Shown piece by piece: positions 17,247-26,334 of a DNA stretch of 64,000 bases (its first letter is position 1; each line of letters begins with the position of its first letter). Under the pieces are notes generated by a model. It saw only the letters and a program-made list of their open reading frames with translations, ran no database searches and was not told the DNA's origin. A program made the translations under genes and the position numbers. The stretch is from CAYFZO01 sp965223735 (GTDB lineage Bacteria; Pseudomonadota; Gammaproteobacteria; Poriferisulfidales; Oxydemutatoraceae): NCBI GenBank assembly GCA_965223735.1, contig OZ245010.1, positions 1,488,001 to 1,552,000 of the forward strand, read 5' to 3'.

Positions 17247-18229
17247 TCCATTTTGAATGGCTGTGGGCGTTCGCGCTGTTGCCGGCGCCGTTGCTCGCGC
17301 GCTTTCTGGTCAAGCCCGCGAGATCGGTCGAGCAGGCCGCTCTGCGGGTGCCTTTCATGGATGATTTTGAGCAGTCGATGCGGCACAAGCGGAGTTTCTT
17401 TTCAAAGAAGCTCCTGCTGTGGCTCGCGGCAATCGCGTGGCTGTTGCTGGTCATTTCCGCAGCGCGTCCGCAATGGCTCGGCGAGTTCACGCAGATGCCC
17501 GTCAGCGGGCGCGACCTGATGCTCGCACTCGACATTTCCGGCAGCATGGAGCAACAGGACTTCATGCTCGACCGGCGCCGGGTCAATCGGCTCGAAGCCG
17601 CCAAGGCGGTCGCCGGGGACTTTATCAAACGGCGCGAAGGCGACCGGATCGGGCTGATCGTGTTCGGCGAGTATCCGTACCTGCAAATGCCGCTGAGTTT
17701 TGACCTTGAATCGGTGCGCGAGATGCTCGGCGACACGTTCATCGGCCTCGCCGAGGAGAAAAAGACCGCGATCGGCGACGCGATCGGTCTTGCACTCAAG
17801 CGTTTGCGCCAGTACGAGCAGAGCAACCGAGTGCTGATCCTGCTGACCGACGGCGCCAGCAACGCCGGCAGCATCGACCCTGGAACTGCGGCGACCCTCG
17901 CCGCCGGGGAGGGCATGAAGATCTATACGATCGGTATCGGCGCCGACCGCGCGGCCGCCAGAAAGATGGGGCTGTTCGGTGCCCGTTCCGATCTCGACGA
18001 AAAGACATTGCGCGCCATCGCGAAGAAAACCGGCGGGCGTTATTTTCGCGCCAGGGACACCAACGAATTGAAGAAGATCTACGCATTGCTCGACCAGCTT
18101 GAAGTCATTGAGCGTGATCCCGAACTGTTTCAAACGCGCACCGCCCTGTACCCGTGGCCGCTGACGGCGGCCCTGCTGATGGCGGTGCTGCTGTTGCTGT
18201 TGCGTTCCGGACGGAGGATCGCGGCATGA
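17243..18229 (+). CDS. batA: BatA-like VWA-domain membrane protein
   Basis: The GTG start overlaps the DUF4381 stop (GTGA); longer upstream in-frame sequence belongs to the previous gene's region. It has an N-terminal membrane helix (FEWLWAFALLPAPLLARFLV), a second at residues about 60-80, a VWA domain with the MIDAS motif LALDISGSMEQQD, RIGLIVFGEYPYLQMPLSFD, the Thr-bearing ILLTDGASNAGSI and IYTIGIGADR, and a C-terminal helix. In Bacteroides-type Bat operons these proteins affect stress or aerotolerance; the mechanism is unproven. Confidence 0.88.
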   Translation: MIHFEWLWAFALLPAPLLARFLVKPARSVEQAALRVPFMDDFEQSMRHKRSFFSKKLLLWLAAIAWLLLVISAARPQWLGEFTQMPVSGRDLMLALDISGSMEQQDFMLDRRRVNRLEAAKAVAGDFIKRREGDRIGLIVFGEYPYLQMPLSFDLESVREMLGDTFIGLAEEKKTAIGDAIGLALKRLRQYEQSNRVLILLTDGASNAGSIDPGTAATLAAGEGMKIYTIGIGADRAAARKMGLFGARSDLDEKTLRAIAKKTGGRYFRARDTNELKKIYALLDQLEVIERDPELFQTRTALYPWPLTAALLMAVLLLLLRSGRRIAA

Positions 18230-19977
18230 GTGTTCTCGGCGCACTGCACTTTGTCCGCCCGTGGTGGTTTGCGGCGCTGGCGCCGCTCGCCGCGTTGCTG
18301 TGGCTGCTCGCCCGCGGGCGGTTTTCCGGCAAGAGCTGGGAGGCGGTATGCGACGCGCACCTGCTGACGTTCATGCTGCTCGGGCGCGCGATCAACGTGG
18401 GACGGCGCAGTTTTCTTTATCTGACTGGTCTCGCCGGCGTGCTCGCGATCGCGGCTCTCGCTGGTCCCGCGTGGGAGCGCCTGCCGCAACCGGTGTTGCG
18501 CGACGATTCGGCGCTGGTCGTGGTGCTCGACCTGTCGCTTTCAATGAGTGCGGTGGACGTCAAGCCGAACCGCCTTGCGCGTGCGCGTTTCAAGGTCAGC
18601 GACCTGCTCGACCGGCGCAGTCACGGGCAGACCGGCTTGGTCGTGTACGCCCGCGATGCGTTCACCGTCGTGCCCATCACCGACGACACCGCGGCGATCG
18701 AGTTGTACCTGCAATCGCTCGACACCAGCCTGATGCCGCGTCAGGGCAGCCGCGCCGATCTCGGTCTGCAAGAGGCCGGCGCCCTGTTGCAGAAGATCGG
18801 CGCCGCCGCCGGCGACGTGCTGCTGGTCACCGATTACGCCGACGCGCGCGCGCACGGTCAGGCGCAGCAGTTGAGCCTCAAGGGCTATCACGTGTCGGTG
18901 CTCGGCGTCGGCACCGAGAGTGGCGCGCCGGTTTCTCTGCCTTCAGGAGAGTTTCTGAGTCACGAGGGCAAAGTGGTGGTCCCCCGCCTTGACGGGGACA
19001 AACTGAATGAAGTCGCGCAGGTGGGCGGCGGCACTTACGTCCGCTTTGACCTGTTTGCGAACGACGACGTGGAAGCACTAGGCAATTGGTTTGACGCCCA
19101 TGCGGTGGCCGTTGAAAGCGAGGACGAAAACAAAGCGACCACCGACGTTTGGCGCGAGCAGGGGCCGTGGCTGATCCTGCTGATGCTGCCGATCGCCGCG
19201 CTCGGCTTTCGGCGCGGCCTGCTGACGGTCGCCGCGTGTGCGGTGTTGGCGCAGCCGCACCCGGCTTATGCGCTGGACTGGGCGGATCTGTGGTTGCGTC
19301 CCGATCAACAGGCGGTGCGTGCGCTCGAAGGCGAAGACGCCGCGCGTGCGGCCGAGTTGTTTGAGGATGACGAGTGGAAGGCTGCCGCACAATACCGCAG
19401 CGGGGATTTCGCCGGCGCCGTTGAGACCCTGGAGACGCTCGACGGCGCCGCCAACTGGTATAACAAAGGCAACGCGCTGGTCCGCGCGGGGAAATTGAAG
19501 GAGGCGATCGAGGCGTACCGTCATGCGCTTGAGATCATGCCAACGATGGAGGACGCGACGCATAATATCGGCATCGTCGAGCAGATCTTGCAGGCGATGC
19601 AGACCCAACAGATGCAGTTGGGCGAAGAAGGCGAGGAAGGTGAAAAGGGAGAAGAGCAGCAAGCGCAACAGGCGATGACGCCCGACGAGTCCGGCGAAGA
19701 AGAGGCGGCGACGCCCGACGAGTCCGGCGAAGAAGAGGCGATGGCGCCCGACGAGTCCGGCGAAGAAGAGTTGGCTGATAAAGAAGGCGGGGAAGACGCC
19801 GCCGGCGATCAGGCCGACGCGAGTTCTCCGCTGGAAACGATGGCGGAGAAAGATCAGGCGGTTGAGCAATGGCTGAGAGGCGTGCCCGACGACCCCGGTC
19901 GCCTGCTCAAGCGCAAGTTGCGCCACTTGAGCCGTAACAAGAAGAGCCAAGGCGGGCAGGGAGACAAGCCATGGTGA
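18226..19977 (+). CDS. batB: BatB/BatC fusion: VWA domain plus TPR protein
   Basis: The ATG overlaps batA's stop. Residues 1-90 carry two membrane helices; the VWA domain has a variant MIDAS, VVVLDLSLSMSAVDV (DLSLS rather than DxSxS with Gly), TGLVVYARDAFTVVPITDD and LLVTDYADARAHG; a further helix pair lies near 310-345. TPR-like repeats follow (ANWYNKGNALVRAGKLKEAIEAYRHALEIMPTMEDA read in parts), then an acidic Glu-rich linker with an 11-residue repeat and a basic tail (KRKLRHLSRNKKSQ). Architecture corresponds to separate BatB and BatC genes of other bacteria. Overlaps batD by 7 bp. Confidence 0.86.
   Translation: MSVLGALHFVRPWWFAALAPLAALLWLLARGRFSGKSWEAVCDAHLLTFMLLGRAINVGRRSFLYLTGLAGVLAIAALAGPAWERLPQPVLRDDSALVVVLDLSLSMSAVDVKPNRLARARFKVSDLLDRRSHGQTGLVVYARDAFTVVPITDDTAAIELYLQSLDTSLMPRQGSRADLGLQEAGALLQKIGAAAGDVLLVTDYADARAHGQAQQLSLKGYHVSVLGVGTESGAPVSLPSGEFLSHEGKVVVPRLDGDKLNEVAQVGGGTYVRFDLFANDDVEALGNWFDAHAVAVESEDENKATTDVWREQGPWLILLMLPIAALGFRRGLLTVAACAVLAQPHPAYALDWADLWLRPDQQAVRALEGEDAARAAELFEDDEWKAAAQYRSGDFAGAVETLETLDGAANWYNKGNALVRAGKLKEAIEAYRHALEIMPTMEDATHNIGIVEQILQAMQTQQMQLGEEGEEGEKGEEQQAQQAMTPDESGEEEAATPDESGEEEAMAPDESGEEELADKEGGEDAAGDQADASSPLETMAEKDQAVEQWLRGVPDDPGRLLKRKLRHLSRNKKSQGGQGDKPW
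19678..19776 (+). repeat. 33-bp in-frame repeat in batB encoding an acidic 11-mer, 3 copies
   Basis: Units starting cccgacgagtccggcgaaga recur at 19681, 19714 and 19747. They encode TPDESGEEEAA, TPDESGEEEAM and APDESGEEELA, so the linker length could change without frame loss. Confidence 0.9.
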
Positions 19978-21650
19978 CGCGGCGTGCCGTTGCGTGGCTG
20001 ACGCTGTGCCTCGCCGCGCCTGCGGCTGCTCAGGGCGCGGCTGGCGACACCATGAAAGTGACGCCCGATCGCTCGGTCGTCGCCTCCAACGAGACGTTCA
20101 ACGTCAAGTTCACCACCGGATCCGGCAAGGCATCCGCTCCCGACTGGTCGCCTTTGAACAAGGACTTCAAGGTGTTGTCAAAGCGAAAGAGTGTTCAGAA
20201 GACGATCGTCAACGGTGTCGCGCGCACCGTGCACGAATGGAATGTGAGTCTGCAACCGAAGCGCGCGGGTAAATTGCAGATACCGCCGTTGAAATTTGGC
20301 GCGGTGCGCAGCGCGGCGAAGCCGATCCAGGTAAAACCGCCGCCGAAGGCACAGGGGAAGAAGCGTCCCGCCGAGGAGTTTTTTATCGAGGTGAGCGCGG
20401 AACCGAAGAACCCGTACGTGCAGGCTCAGATGCTGTTCACCCTGCGGGTGTTCATGCTGTATCCGTTGCGAGGTTCGGTAACTCCGCCGCAAAGCGGCAG
20501 CAAGGCGATCGTCGAGAGCTTGGGGGATGCACGCAAATACCACCAAAACCGCGGCGGCAGGCGCTACGATGTGTACGAAAGGCGGTATCTGATCTATCCG
20601 CAGAACAGCGGCGATATGAAGATCAACCCGGTCGGCATAAAGGGGACGTATGTCAAGCAGGGGCGAAGGTTTTCAGTGAACAAGCGATCGCGCGCGCTGA
20701 CCCTGAAAGTCCGGCCGGTGCCGGCATCATTCCCCGGAAAGATCTGGTTGCCGGCGCGGAGTTTCAAGATCAGTCAGAACTGGTCGGCCGATCTGTCGTC
20801 GTGGCGCGCGGGAGAACCGATCACGCGCACGTTGAACTTTCAGGCGGACGGGTTGTTGGCGAAGCAGGTGCCCGAAATAGACCTGCCGGTCGGCGACGGC
20901 TTCAGGTTTTATACCGAGTCGGCGGACTTCAAGAACGAGCGCCGCGGCAAGACCATCGTCGGCAGGCGTCAGCAGTCGGCGGTGCTGATCCCTGCGCAGG
21001 CCGGCGCCTACACGTTGCCGGGCGTCAAAGTGCCGTGGTGGAACACGCGCACCGACCGCCTTGAGTTTGCCGAGTTGCCGACAAAAGACGTTACGGTCTC
21101 CGAGGCGGCGTTCAGCGCGTTGACGGTCGATGAGCCGGCGGCGGGCGGCAATCAGCCGGGTAATGCGGAACAGGAACCCGTTGCGTTCGAGGTCGCGGTT
21201 GAGGTGAATAACCTGTGGTTCTGGGTCAGCGCGGCCTTGCTGTTCGGCTGGCTGGCGACGGTGGCAATGATGTGGCGTGGCGCCGGGCTGTACCGCCTGC
21301 TCCGGGACGCGTGGCAGCGCCGGGAGACGATGCGCGAGCGGCGCCGGGCGGTGCGACAGGCGTGCGAGGGTAACGACGCGGTGGCGACCAGGGATGCGCT
21401 GATGCAATGGTCGCGGGTGATGTGGCCCGACCGTGCGCCGACTTCGCTCGGGCAGATTGGTGCTTTGTGCAGCAGCACGGGCAATGAGCTGGTGGAGCAG
21501 CAGATCCGCAGGCTGGAACGTGCGCTGTATGCACGCGACCGCGCATGGCAGGGGAGTTTATTGTGGGACGCTTTTTCTTCGCAGCAGATTGCACCCGACC
21601 GCGGGCGGTCAGTTCGCGCCGGTGGTCTGGAGCCGTTGCACAGGTTGTAG
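19971..21650 (+). CDS. batD: BatD-like oxygen tolerance protein
   Basis: A 559-residue exported membrane protein. It has a signal peptide (VAWLTLCLAAPAAAQGA, cleavage after AAA or AAQ) and Ig-like beta domains with the BatD phrases VVASNETFNVKFTT, WSPLNKDFKVLSKRKS, LQPKRAGKLQIPPLKFG and EPKNPYVQAQMLFTLRVFML. A transmembrane helix near residues 405-425 (VNNLWFWVSAALLFGWLATV) precedes a cytoplasmic helical tail. Last gene of the MoxR/Bat operon. Its C-terminal codons (GGLEPLHRL) recur twice at 33.4-33.6 kb next to nadC, so batD and nadC were probably convergent neighbours before the DGR island entered. Confidence 0.85.
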   Translation: MVTRRAVAWLTLCLAAPAAAQGAAGDTMKVTPDRSVVASNETFNVKFTTGSGKASAPDWSPLNKDFKVLSKRKSVQKTIVNGVARTVHEWNVSLQPKRAGKLQIPPLKFGAVRSAAKPIQVKPPPKAQGKKRPAEEFFIEVSAEPKNPYVQAQMLFTLRVFMLYPLRGSVTPPQSGSKAIVESLGDARKYHQNRGGRRYDVYERRYLIYPQNSGDMKINPVGIKGTYVKQGRRFSVNKRSRALTLKVRPVPASFPGKIWLPARSFKISQNWSADLSSWRAGEPITRTLNFQADGLLAKQVPEIDLPVGDGFRFYTESADFKNERRGKTIVGRRQQSAVLIPAQAGAYTLPGVKVPWWNTRTDRLEFAELPTKDVTVSEAAFSALTVDEPAAGGNQPGNAEQEPVAFEVAVEVNNLWFWVSAALLFGWLATVAMMWRGAGLYRLLRDAWQRRETMRERRRAVRQACEGNDAVATRDALMQWSRVMWPDRAPTSLGQIGALCSSTGNELVEQQIRRLERALYARDRAWQGSLLWDAFSSQQIAPDRGRSVRAGGLEPLHRL

Positions 21651-21709
21651 CGGCGGTTCAGTCGAACTGCATCGACAGGTCGAGCGCATACAGATGCCTG
21701 GTCAGCGCC
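21620..21709. repeat. Left copy of the batD/nadC 3'-end junction
   Basis: The last codons of batD and, on the minus strand from 21659, the last 17 or so codons of nadC (ending ALDLSMQFD) are found here and again at about 33398-33486 and 33582-33670, with about ten mismatches to the right-hand copies. It marks the left border of the inserted island. Confidence 0.8.
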
Positions 21710-21716
21710 GCTTTGC

Positions 21717-21991
21717 TGTTCGGCTGTCTGCGGCAGTGATCCGCAATGCGCTGATGCACGTGCAGGTGAGCGTGCTGCGGCACAAGCGCACGGGCAAGCG
21801 TTATGTGCTGCCCTCAAAGGCGGGCGAGGAGGCGAAGAAGATCTACTCGATGATGAAGGTAAAGCGTACGACGAGCGCCTACGCGCTGGACTGACCGACA
21901 AGAGTCGGCGAAAGCCTGAAATGTTGTGCCTGGACCGGAAAACGGTCTTTTGTAAATCAACCACTTGCTGAAATAAACCGTCGAAGTCAGG
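21717..21991 (+). mobile_element. IS1634-type element, 3' remnant
   Basis: Encodes the C-terminal part of an IS1634-family transposase (VIRNALMHVQVSVLRHKR, then YVLPSK and AKKIYSMMKVKRT), stop at 21891-21893, followed by about 98 bp of terminal sequence ending gtcgaagtcagg, the element's right inverted repeat. The same sequence recurs at 28830-29101 in a fuller copy. The N-terminal part is missing here. Confidence 0.75.
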
Positions 21992-22213
21992 TGGGAGATC
22001 GAGAACCACGTTCACTACGTGCGCGATGTCGCCTGTGACGAGGACCGCTCGCGCGTGCGCACCGGTCGCCTGCCGCGCAACCTTGCCTGCCTGTCCAATG
22101 CCGCCATCTCCATCGTCCGTATGCGCGGGCGGTTCCTGCATCAGCCTCAGGCGCACTGCCACTACGCCGCGCGACAGGCCGACGCGCTGCGCGAGGTTAC
22201 CCACTCCGCCTGA
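21989..22213 (+). pseudogene. ISAs1-type transposase, 3' fragment
   Basis: The frame reads RWEIENHVHYVRDVACDEDR then RVRTGRLPRNLACLSNAAIS, matching the C-terminal part of ISAs1/H-repeat transposases (family pattern HW-IEN-LHWVLDV-F-ED). It begins exactly where the IS1634 right end stops, so the IS1634-type element seems to have inserted into this transposase gene. From 22214 to 22518 I see only non-coding sequence and the leader of the next gene. Confidence 0.65.
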
Positions 22214-22518
22214 CCCAAGACGCCGCGCCCAACTCATCTCCACAACGCCCGTCGCGGTCCCCACGTACTCCACTTGCGCCGACTCCGTCGCAATGCGCTG
22301 AACCGCCCCCCGCAACCCGGTCGCCAAACCCTGTTCCGGGCCTGCCTGAGTTGCCACGGTGCCTGCCCGCGGGGCGTCACGCCAACCATCAACGCTGACC
22401 GGTAACCTGCACATCAACTTTGGGATAACCCTCGTAGTTTCATACAGATCAGACAGGGAAGCTGTGGTACAGTTATTAAGCCAATACAATCTTATTTCTA
22501 TTCAGGAGGATTTTTCCA

Positions 22519-23529
22519 ATGAACAGATCAATACCTGCCGGATCAGGTTCATCCCGTGCTGTGAGGCGTTTATTGCCGTCGGCAAGTTATCGGGGTCGGC
22601 TGAAGCGCCTGTTCTCTACGGCGCGTTCGATCACGGTACCGGCTTGCGGCACGTTTGTGCTGGCGGTGTTGCTGGCGGGTCTTCCGGCACACGCGCAAAG
22701 GATCTGCGGGGCGGGCGGTCTGACACTGGGTCCGGCACTGGAGCCGGAGATGGTGTTTATACCGGGTGGGAGTTTCCGCATGCCGGAGATGGTGTTTATA
22801 CCGGGTGGGCGTTTCCGCATGGGGGACCTTCAGGGTGTCGGTGGCACCGCCGAAAGACCGGTGCATACGGTCACCATCAAGCCTTTTGCGGTGGGTCAAT
22901 ATGAAATAACGCGGGCTCAATTCGAGGTATTTGTAGATGAGACGGGCCACGATGCAGGTGGTGTCTGGCGCAACCCCGGTTTCAGTCAGACGGGGCAGCA
23001 TCCTGTCGTGGGGGTGAATTGGGAGGACGCCCGGGCTTATATCGCCTGGTTGAACGGGCGGACGGGCAAGCGTTATCGTCTGTTGTCGGAGTCTGAATGG
23101 GAGTATGTGGCGCGGGCGGGGACTGAGACCCTGTATCATTTCGGCAACGACGCGGCGTCGCTTAGGGGGAATGCCAACTGTTTTGAAGGTGTATGCGCTG
23201 ACGGGTTTGACTTTACGGCACCGGTGGGGAGTTTCGGTGCGAACGCATTCGGAGTGCACGACATGCACGGCAGCGTATGGGAGTGGTTGGAGGATTGCTG
23301 GCACGGCAATTACAATGGGGCGCCGACCGATGGCAGCGCCTGGTTGGAGAGGGATGGTGGGAATTGTGGCGTTCGCATGCTTCGCGGGGGCACCTGGTTC
23401 AGCCGCGTCGCCGGGTACCTGCGTGCGGCGGACCGCTTCGGGGGCAACCGGGGCGGCCGCGGCAGCGGTAGCGGGTTCCGGTTGGCTCAGGACTTACGGT
23501 CCCTTGGTGCTGGATACTTGAACCCTTGA
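22519..23529 (+). CDS. DGR target protein 1: secreted FGE/SUMF1-fold protein
   Basis: A 336-residue exported protein. A long basic n-region (about 35 residues) leads to the helix VPACGTFVLAVLLAGLPAHA, with likely cleavage at AHA|Q. A 13-residue tandem duplication (PEMVFIPGGSFRM / PEMVFIPGGRFRM) starts the FGE-sulfatase domain; VGQYEITRAQFEVFVDETG, WEDARAYIAWLNGRTGKRYR, LSESEWEYVARAGTETLYHF and GVHDMHGSVWEWLEDC follow. The end, from RGGTW to GFRLAQDL, is a DGR variable region lacking the two Cys that FGE enzymes use, so ligand display rather than catalysis is inferred. Strong SD aggagg. Read-through of tta cgg gives a 10-residue tail RSLGAGYLNP. Confidence 0.88.
   Translation: MNRSIPAGSGSSRAVRRLLPSASYRGRLKRLFSTARSITVPACGTFVLAVLLAGLPAHAQRICGAGGLTLGPALEPEMVFIPGGSFRMPEMVFIPGGRFRMGDLQGVGGTAERPVHTVTIKPFAVGQYEITRAQFEVFVDETGHDAGGVWRNPGFSQTGQHPVVGVNWEDARAYIAWLNGRTGKRYRLLSESEWEYVARAGTETLYHFGNDAASLRGNANCFEGVCADGFDFTAPVGSFGANAFGVHDMHGSVWEWLEDCWHGNYNGAPTDGSAWLERDGGNCGVRMLRGGTWFSRVAGYLRAADRFGGNRGGRGSGSGFRLAQDLRSLGAGYLNP
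23381..23496 (+). repeat. DGR variable region VR1
   Basis: Conserved edges (ttcgcgggggc... and ggttccggttggctcaggac) enclose hypervariable codons. Varying positions read ttc agc cgc gtc, tac, gac, ttc, ggc aac, ggc, ggc, ggc agc and ggt agc, nearly all NNC. No matching template repeat was found in the window. Confidence 0.82.
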
Positions 23530-23548
23530 CGGCGAGCGTGAGCGAGCC

Positions 23549-23588
23549 GCGCCGCCGTGAGGCGGCGCAACCCGCGCGTCAGCGCGGG
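23549..23588 (+). promoter_or_regulatory. Paired hairpins downstream of VR1
   Basis: Two perfect stems: gcgccgcc-gtga-ggcggcgc (23549-23568, 8 bp, 4-nt loop) and cccgcgc-gtca-gcgcggg (23571-23588, 7 bp, 4-nt loop). A hairpin/cruciform just 3' of the VR is a known requirement for DGR homing in phage BPP-1; they could also act in termination, but there is no U run. Confidence 0.7.
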
Positions 23589-23605
23589 AAAATTCTGGCG
23601 GGATC

Positions 23606-23758
23606 ATGACTGAAAGAACGACTGCCCCCCAACTGCCGCAGGCGGTGGAGTCCTGCCACCAGATGATCCGGTGGCTGATCCCTCAGATCGGCCGCTTCGG
23701 AATTACCTTTGGGTGGCATCGTACAATACAAGCTGGCCATCAAACGGGGAAACCGTGA
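23606..23758 (+). pseudogene. avd 5' fragment 1
   Basis: Encodes 50 residues starting MTERTTAPQLPQAVESCHQM, identical at first to the Avd protein at 27472, then diverging after QIGRF into unrelated sequence (GITFGWHRTIQ). Only the first helix of the four-helix Avd bundle remains. It is the downstream part of the amplified target unit. Confidence 0.75.
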
Positions 23759-23809
23759 TCCAGTCATAAGTCAATGAAACCTTATTTTCATCCAGGGAGG
23801 ATTCTTCCA

Positions 23810-24838
23810 GTGAACAGATCAATACCTGCCGGATCAGGTTCATCCCGTGCTGTGAGGCGTTTATTGCCGTCGGCAAGTTATCGGGGTCGGCTGAAGCGCC
23901 TGTTCTTCACAGCGCGTTCGATCACGGTACCGGCTTGCGGCACGCTTGTGCTGGCGGTGTTGCTGGCGGGTCTTCCGGCACACGCGCAAAGGGGCTGCGG
24001 GGCGGGCGGTCTGACACTGGGTCCGGCACTGGAGCCGGAGATGGTGTTTATACCGGGTGGGAGTTTCCGCATGCCGGAGATGGTGTTTATACCGGGTGGG
24101 CGTTTCCGCATGGGGGGGGACATTCAGGGTGGCGGTCGCGCCAGAGAAAAGCCAGTGCATACGGTCACCATCAAGCCTTTTGCGGTGGGCAAATATGAAA
24201 TAACGCGGGCCCAATTCGAGGCATTTGTGGATGCGACAAACTACGATGCAGGTAATACAGGTAATACTTGGCGCAACCCCGGTTTCAGTCAGACGGGGCA
24301 GCATCCTGTCGTGGGGGTGAGTTGGGATGACGCCCGGGCTTATATCGCCTGGTTGAACGGGCGGACGGGCAAGCGTTATCGTCTGTTGTCGGAGTCTGAA
24401 TGGGAGTATGTGGCGCGGGCGGGGACTGAGACCCGTTATCATTTCGGCAACGACGCGGCGTCGCTTAGGGGGAATGCCAACTGCTGGGAGAGTGTATGTG
24501 CTGACGGGTTTGACCGTACGGCACCGGTGGGGAGTTTCGGTGCGAACGCATTCGGAGTGCACGACATGCACGGCAACGTATGGGAGTGGGTGGAGGATTG
24601 CTTGCACGGCAATTACAATGGGGCGCCGACCGATGGCAGCGCCTGGTTGGAGAGGGATGGTGGGAATTGTGGCGTTCGCGTGCTTCGCGGGGGCTCCTGG
24701 AGCGGCAACGACGCCGGGGACCTGCGTGCGGCGTCCCGCGGCAGGGACTCCCGCAGAGGCCGCGACTCCATAGGCGATGACGGGTTCCGGTTGGCTCAGG
24801 ACTTACGATCCCTTGGTGCTGGATACTTGAACCCTTGA
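23810..24838 (+). CDS. DGR target protein 2: secreted FGE/SUMF1-fold protein
   Basis: A 342-residue paralogue of the previous target. The GTG at 23810 is preferred because the SD ggagg (23796-23800) is correctly spaced; an ATG at 23774 would lie upstream of that SD. Signal helix, 13-residue duplication and FGE core are as in target 1, with a two- to three-residue insert (DATNYDAGNTGNTWRNP) that is shared with the hydrolase fusion at 31.4 kb. The variable region is the longest of the five (RGGSW to GFRLAQDL, 40 residues) and has no Cys. It ends with the RSLGAGYLNP tail. Confidence 0.87.
   Translation: MNRSIPAGSGSSRAVRRLLPSASYRGRLKRLFFTARSITVPACGTLVLAVLLAGLPAHAQRGCGAGGLTLGPALEPEMVFIPGGSFRMPEMVFIPGGRFRMGGDIQGGGRAREKPVHTVTIKPFAVGKYEITRAQFEAFVDATNYDAGNTGNTWRNPGFSQTGQHPVVGVSWDDARAYIAWLNGRTGKRYRLLSESEWEYVARAGTETRYHFGNDAASLRGNANCWESVCADGFDRTAPVGSFGANAFGVHDMHGNVWEWVEDCLHGNYNGAPTDGSAWLERDGGNCGVRVLRGGSWSGNDAGDLRAASRGRDSRRGRDSIGDDGFRLAQDLRSLGAGYLNP
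24684..24815 (+). repeat. DGR variable region VR2
   Basis: Variable codons include agc ggc aac gac, gac, tcc, ggc, gac tcc, ggc, gac tcc, ggc gac. Two codons longer than VR1 and VR3, a whole-codon length difference. Edges are identical to VR1. Confidence 0.82.
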
Positions 24839-24857
24839 CGGCGAGCGTGAGCGAGCC

Positions 24858-24897
24858 GCGCCGCCGTGAGGCGGCGCAACCCGCGCGTCAGCGCGGG
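24858..24897 (+). promoter_or_regulatory. Paired hairpins downstream of VR2
   Basis: Same two stems as after VR1 (24858-24877 and 24880-24897), identical in sequence. Confidence 0.7.
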
Positions 24898-24914
24898 AAA
24901 ATTCTGGTGCAGCC

Positions 24915-25061
24915 ATGATTGAAAAGACGCCCCAACTGCCGCAGGCGGTGGAGTCCTGCCATCAGATGATCCGGTGGCTGATCCCTCAGATCGACCGCTT
25001 CGGAATTACCTTTGGGTGGCATCGTACAATACAAGCTGGCCATCAAACGGGGAAACCGTGA
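24915..25061 (+). pseudogene. avd 5' fragment 2
   Basis: 48 codons beginning MIEKTPQLPQAVESCHQMIR, closer at its N-terminus to the avd copy at 32066 than to the one at 27472; it breaks off after QIDRF exactly as fragment 1 does. Confidence 0.75.
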
Positions 25062-25112
25062 TCCAGTCATAAGTCAATGAAACCTTATTTTCATCCAGGG
25101 AGGATTTTTCCA

Positions 25113-26111
25113 ATGAACAGATCAATACCTGCCGGATCAGGTTCATCCCGTGCTGTGAGGCGTTTGTTGACGCCGGCAAGTTATCGGGGTCGGCTGAAGC
25201 GCCTGTTCTCTACGGCGCGTTCGATCACGGTACCGGCTTGCGGCACGTTTGTGCTGGCGGTGTTGCTGGCGGGTCTTCCGGCACACGCGCAAAGGATCTG
25301 CGGAGCGGGCGGTCTGGCACTGGAGCCGGAGATGGTGTTTATACCGGGTGGGAGTTTCCGCATGCCGGAGATGGTGTTTATACCGGGTGGGAGTTTCCGC
25401 ATGGGGGACATTCAGGGTGTCGGCATCGCCAACGAAAAGCCAGTGCATACGGTCACCATCAAGCCTTTTGCGGTGGGTAAATATGAAATAACGCGGGCTC
25501 AATTCGAGGCATTTGTAGATGAGACGGGCCACGATGCAGGCAGTATCTGGCGCGCCCCCAATTTCAGTCAGGCGGGGGAGCATCCTGTCGGGGGGGTGGA
25601 TTGGGAGGACGCCCGGGCTTATATCGCCTGGTTGAACGGGCGGACGGGCAAGCGTTATCGTCTGTTGACGGAGTCTGAATGGGAGTATGTGGCGCGGGCG
25701 GGGACTGAGACCCGTTATCATTTCGGCAACGACGCGGCGTCGCTTAGGGGGAATGCCAACTGCTGGGAGAGTGTATGTGCTGACGGGTTTGACCGTACGG
25801 CACCGGTGGGGAGTTTCGGTGCGAACGCATTCGGAGTGCACGACATGCACGGCAACGTATGGGAGTGGGTGGAGGATTGCTGGCACGGCAATTACAATGG
25901 GGCGCCGACCGATGGCAGCGCCTGGTTGGAGAGGGATGGTGGGAATTGTGGCGCTCGCGTGCTTCGCGGGGGCTCCTGGCTCGACAACGTCGCTGGGAAC
26001 CTGCGTTCGGCGGGCCGCATCTGGTCCGCCCGCGGCCTCCGCAGCGGCAGTGACGGGTTCCGGTTGGCTCAGGACTTACGATCCCTTGGTGCTGGATACT
26101 TGAACCCTTGA
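25113..26111 (+). CDS. DGR target protein 3: secreted FGE/SUMF1-fold protein
   Basis: A 332-residue paralogue. The ATG follows gggagg at the usual spacing. It lacks a few residues between the signal peptide and the 13-residue duplication (GAGGLALEPEMVF against GAGGLTLGPALEPEMVF). The FGE core differs from target 1 at scattered sites outside the VR (DETGHDAGSIWRAPNFSQAG). The variable region reads RGGSWLDNVAGNLRSAGR then IWSARGLRSGSDGFRL. RSLGAGYLNP tail present. Confidence 0.87.
   Translation: MNRSIPAGSGSSRAVRRLLTPASYRGRLKRLFSTARSITVPACGTFVLAVLLAGLPAHAQRICGAGGLALEPEMVFIPGGSFRMPEMVFIPGGSFRMGDIQGVGIANEKPVHTVTIKPFAVGKYEITRAQFEAFVDETGHDAGSIWRAPNFSQAGEHPVGGVDWEDARAYIAWLNGRTGKRYRLLTESEWEYVARAGTETRYHFGNDAASLRGNANCWESVCADGFDRTAPVGSFGANAFGVHDMHGNVWEWVEDCWHGNYNGAPTDGSAWLERDGGNCGARVLRGGSWLDNVAGNLRSAGRIWSARGLRSGSDGFRLAQDLRSLGAGYLNP
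25963..26078 (+). repeat. DGR variable region VR3
   Basis: Variable codons include ctc gac aac gtc, aac, ggc, atc, tcc gcc, ggc ctc, agc ggc, agt gac. Same length as VR1. Confidence 0.82.
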
Positions 26112-26130
26112 CGGCGAGCGTGAGCGAGCC

Positions 26131-26170
26131 GCGCCGCCGTGAGGCGGCGCAACCCGCGCGTCAGCGCGGG
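26131..26170 (+). promoter_or_regulatory. Paired hairpins downstream of VR3
   Basis: Same 8-bp and 7-bp stems with gtga and gtca loops at 26131-26150 and 26153-26170. Confidence 0.7.
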
Positions 26171-26187
26171 AAAATTCTGGTGCAGCC

Positions 26188-26334
26188 ATGATTGAAAAGA
26201 CGCCCCAACTGCCGCAGGCGGTGGAGTCCTGCCATCAGATGATCCGGTGGCTGATCCCTCAGATCGACCGCTTCGGAATTACCTTTGGGTGGCATCGTAC
26301 AATACAAGCTGGCCATCAAACGGGGAAACCGTGA
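26188..26334 (+). pseudogene. avd 5' fragment 3
   Basis: Identical to fragment 2 over the whole 147 bp, so the unit from the VR3 end back to the VR2 end looks like a recent duplication. Confidence 0.75.
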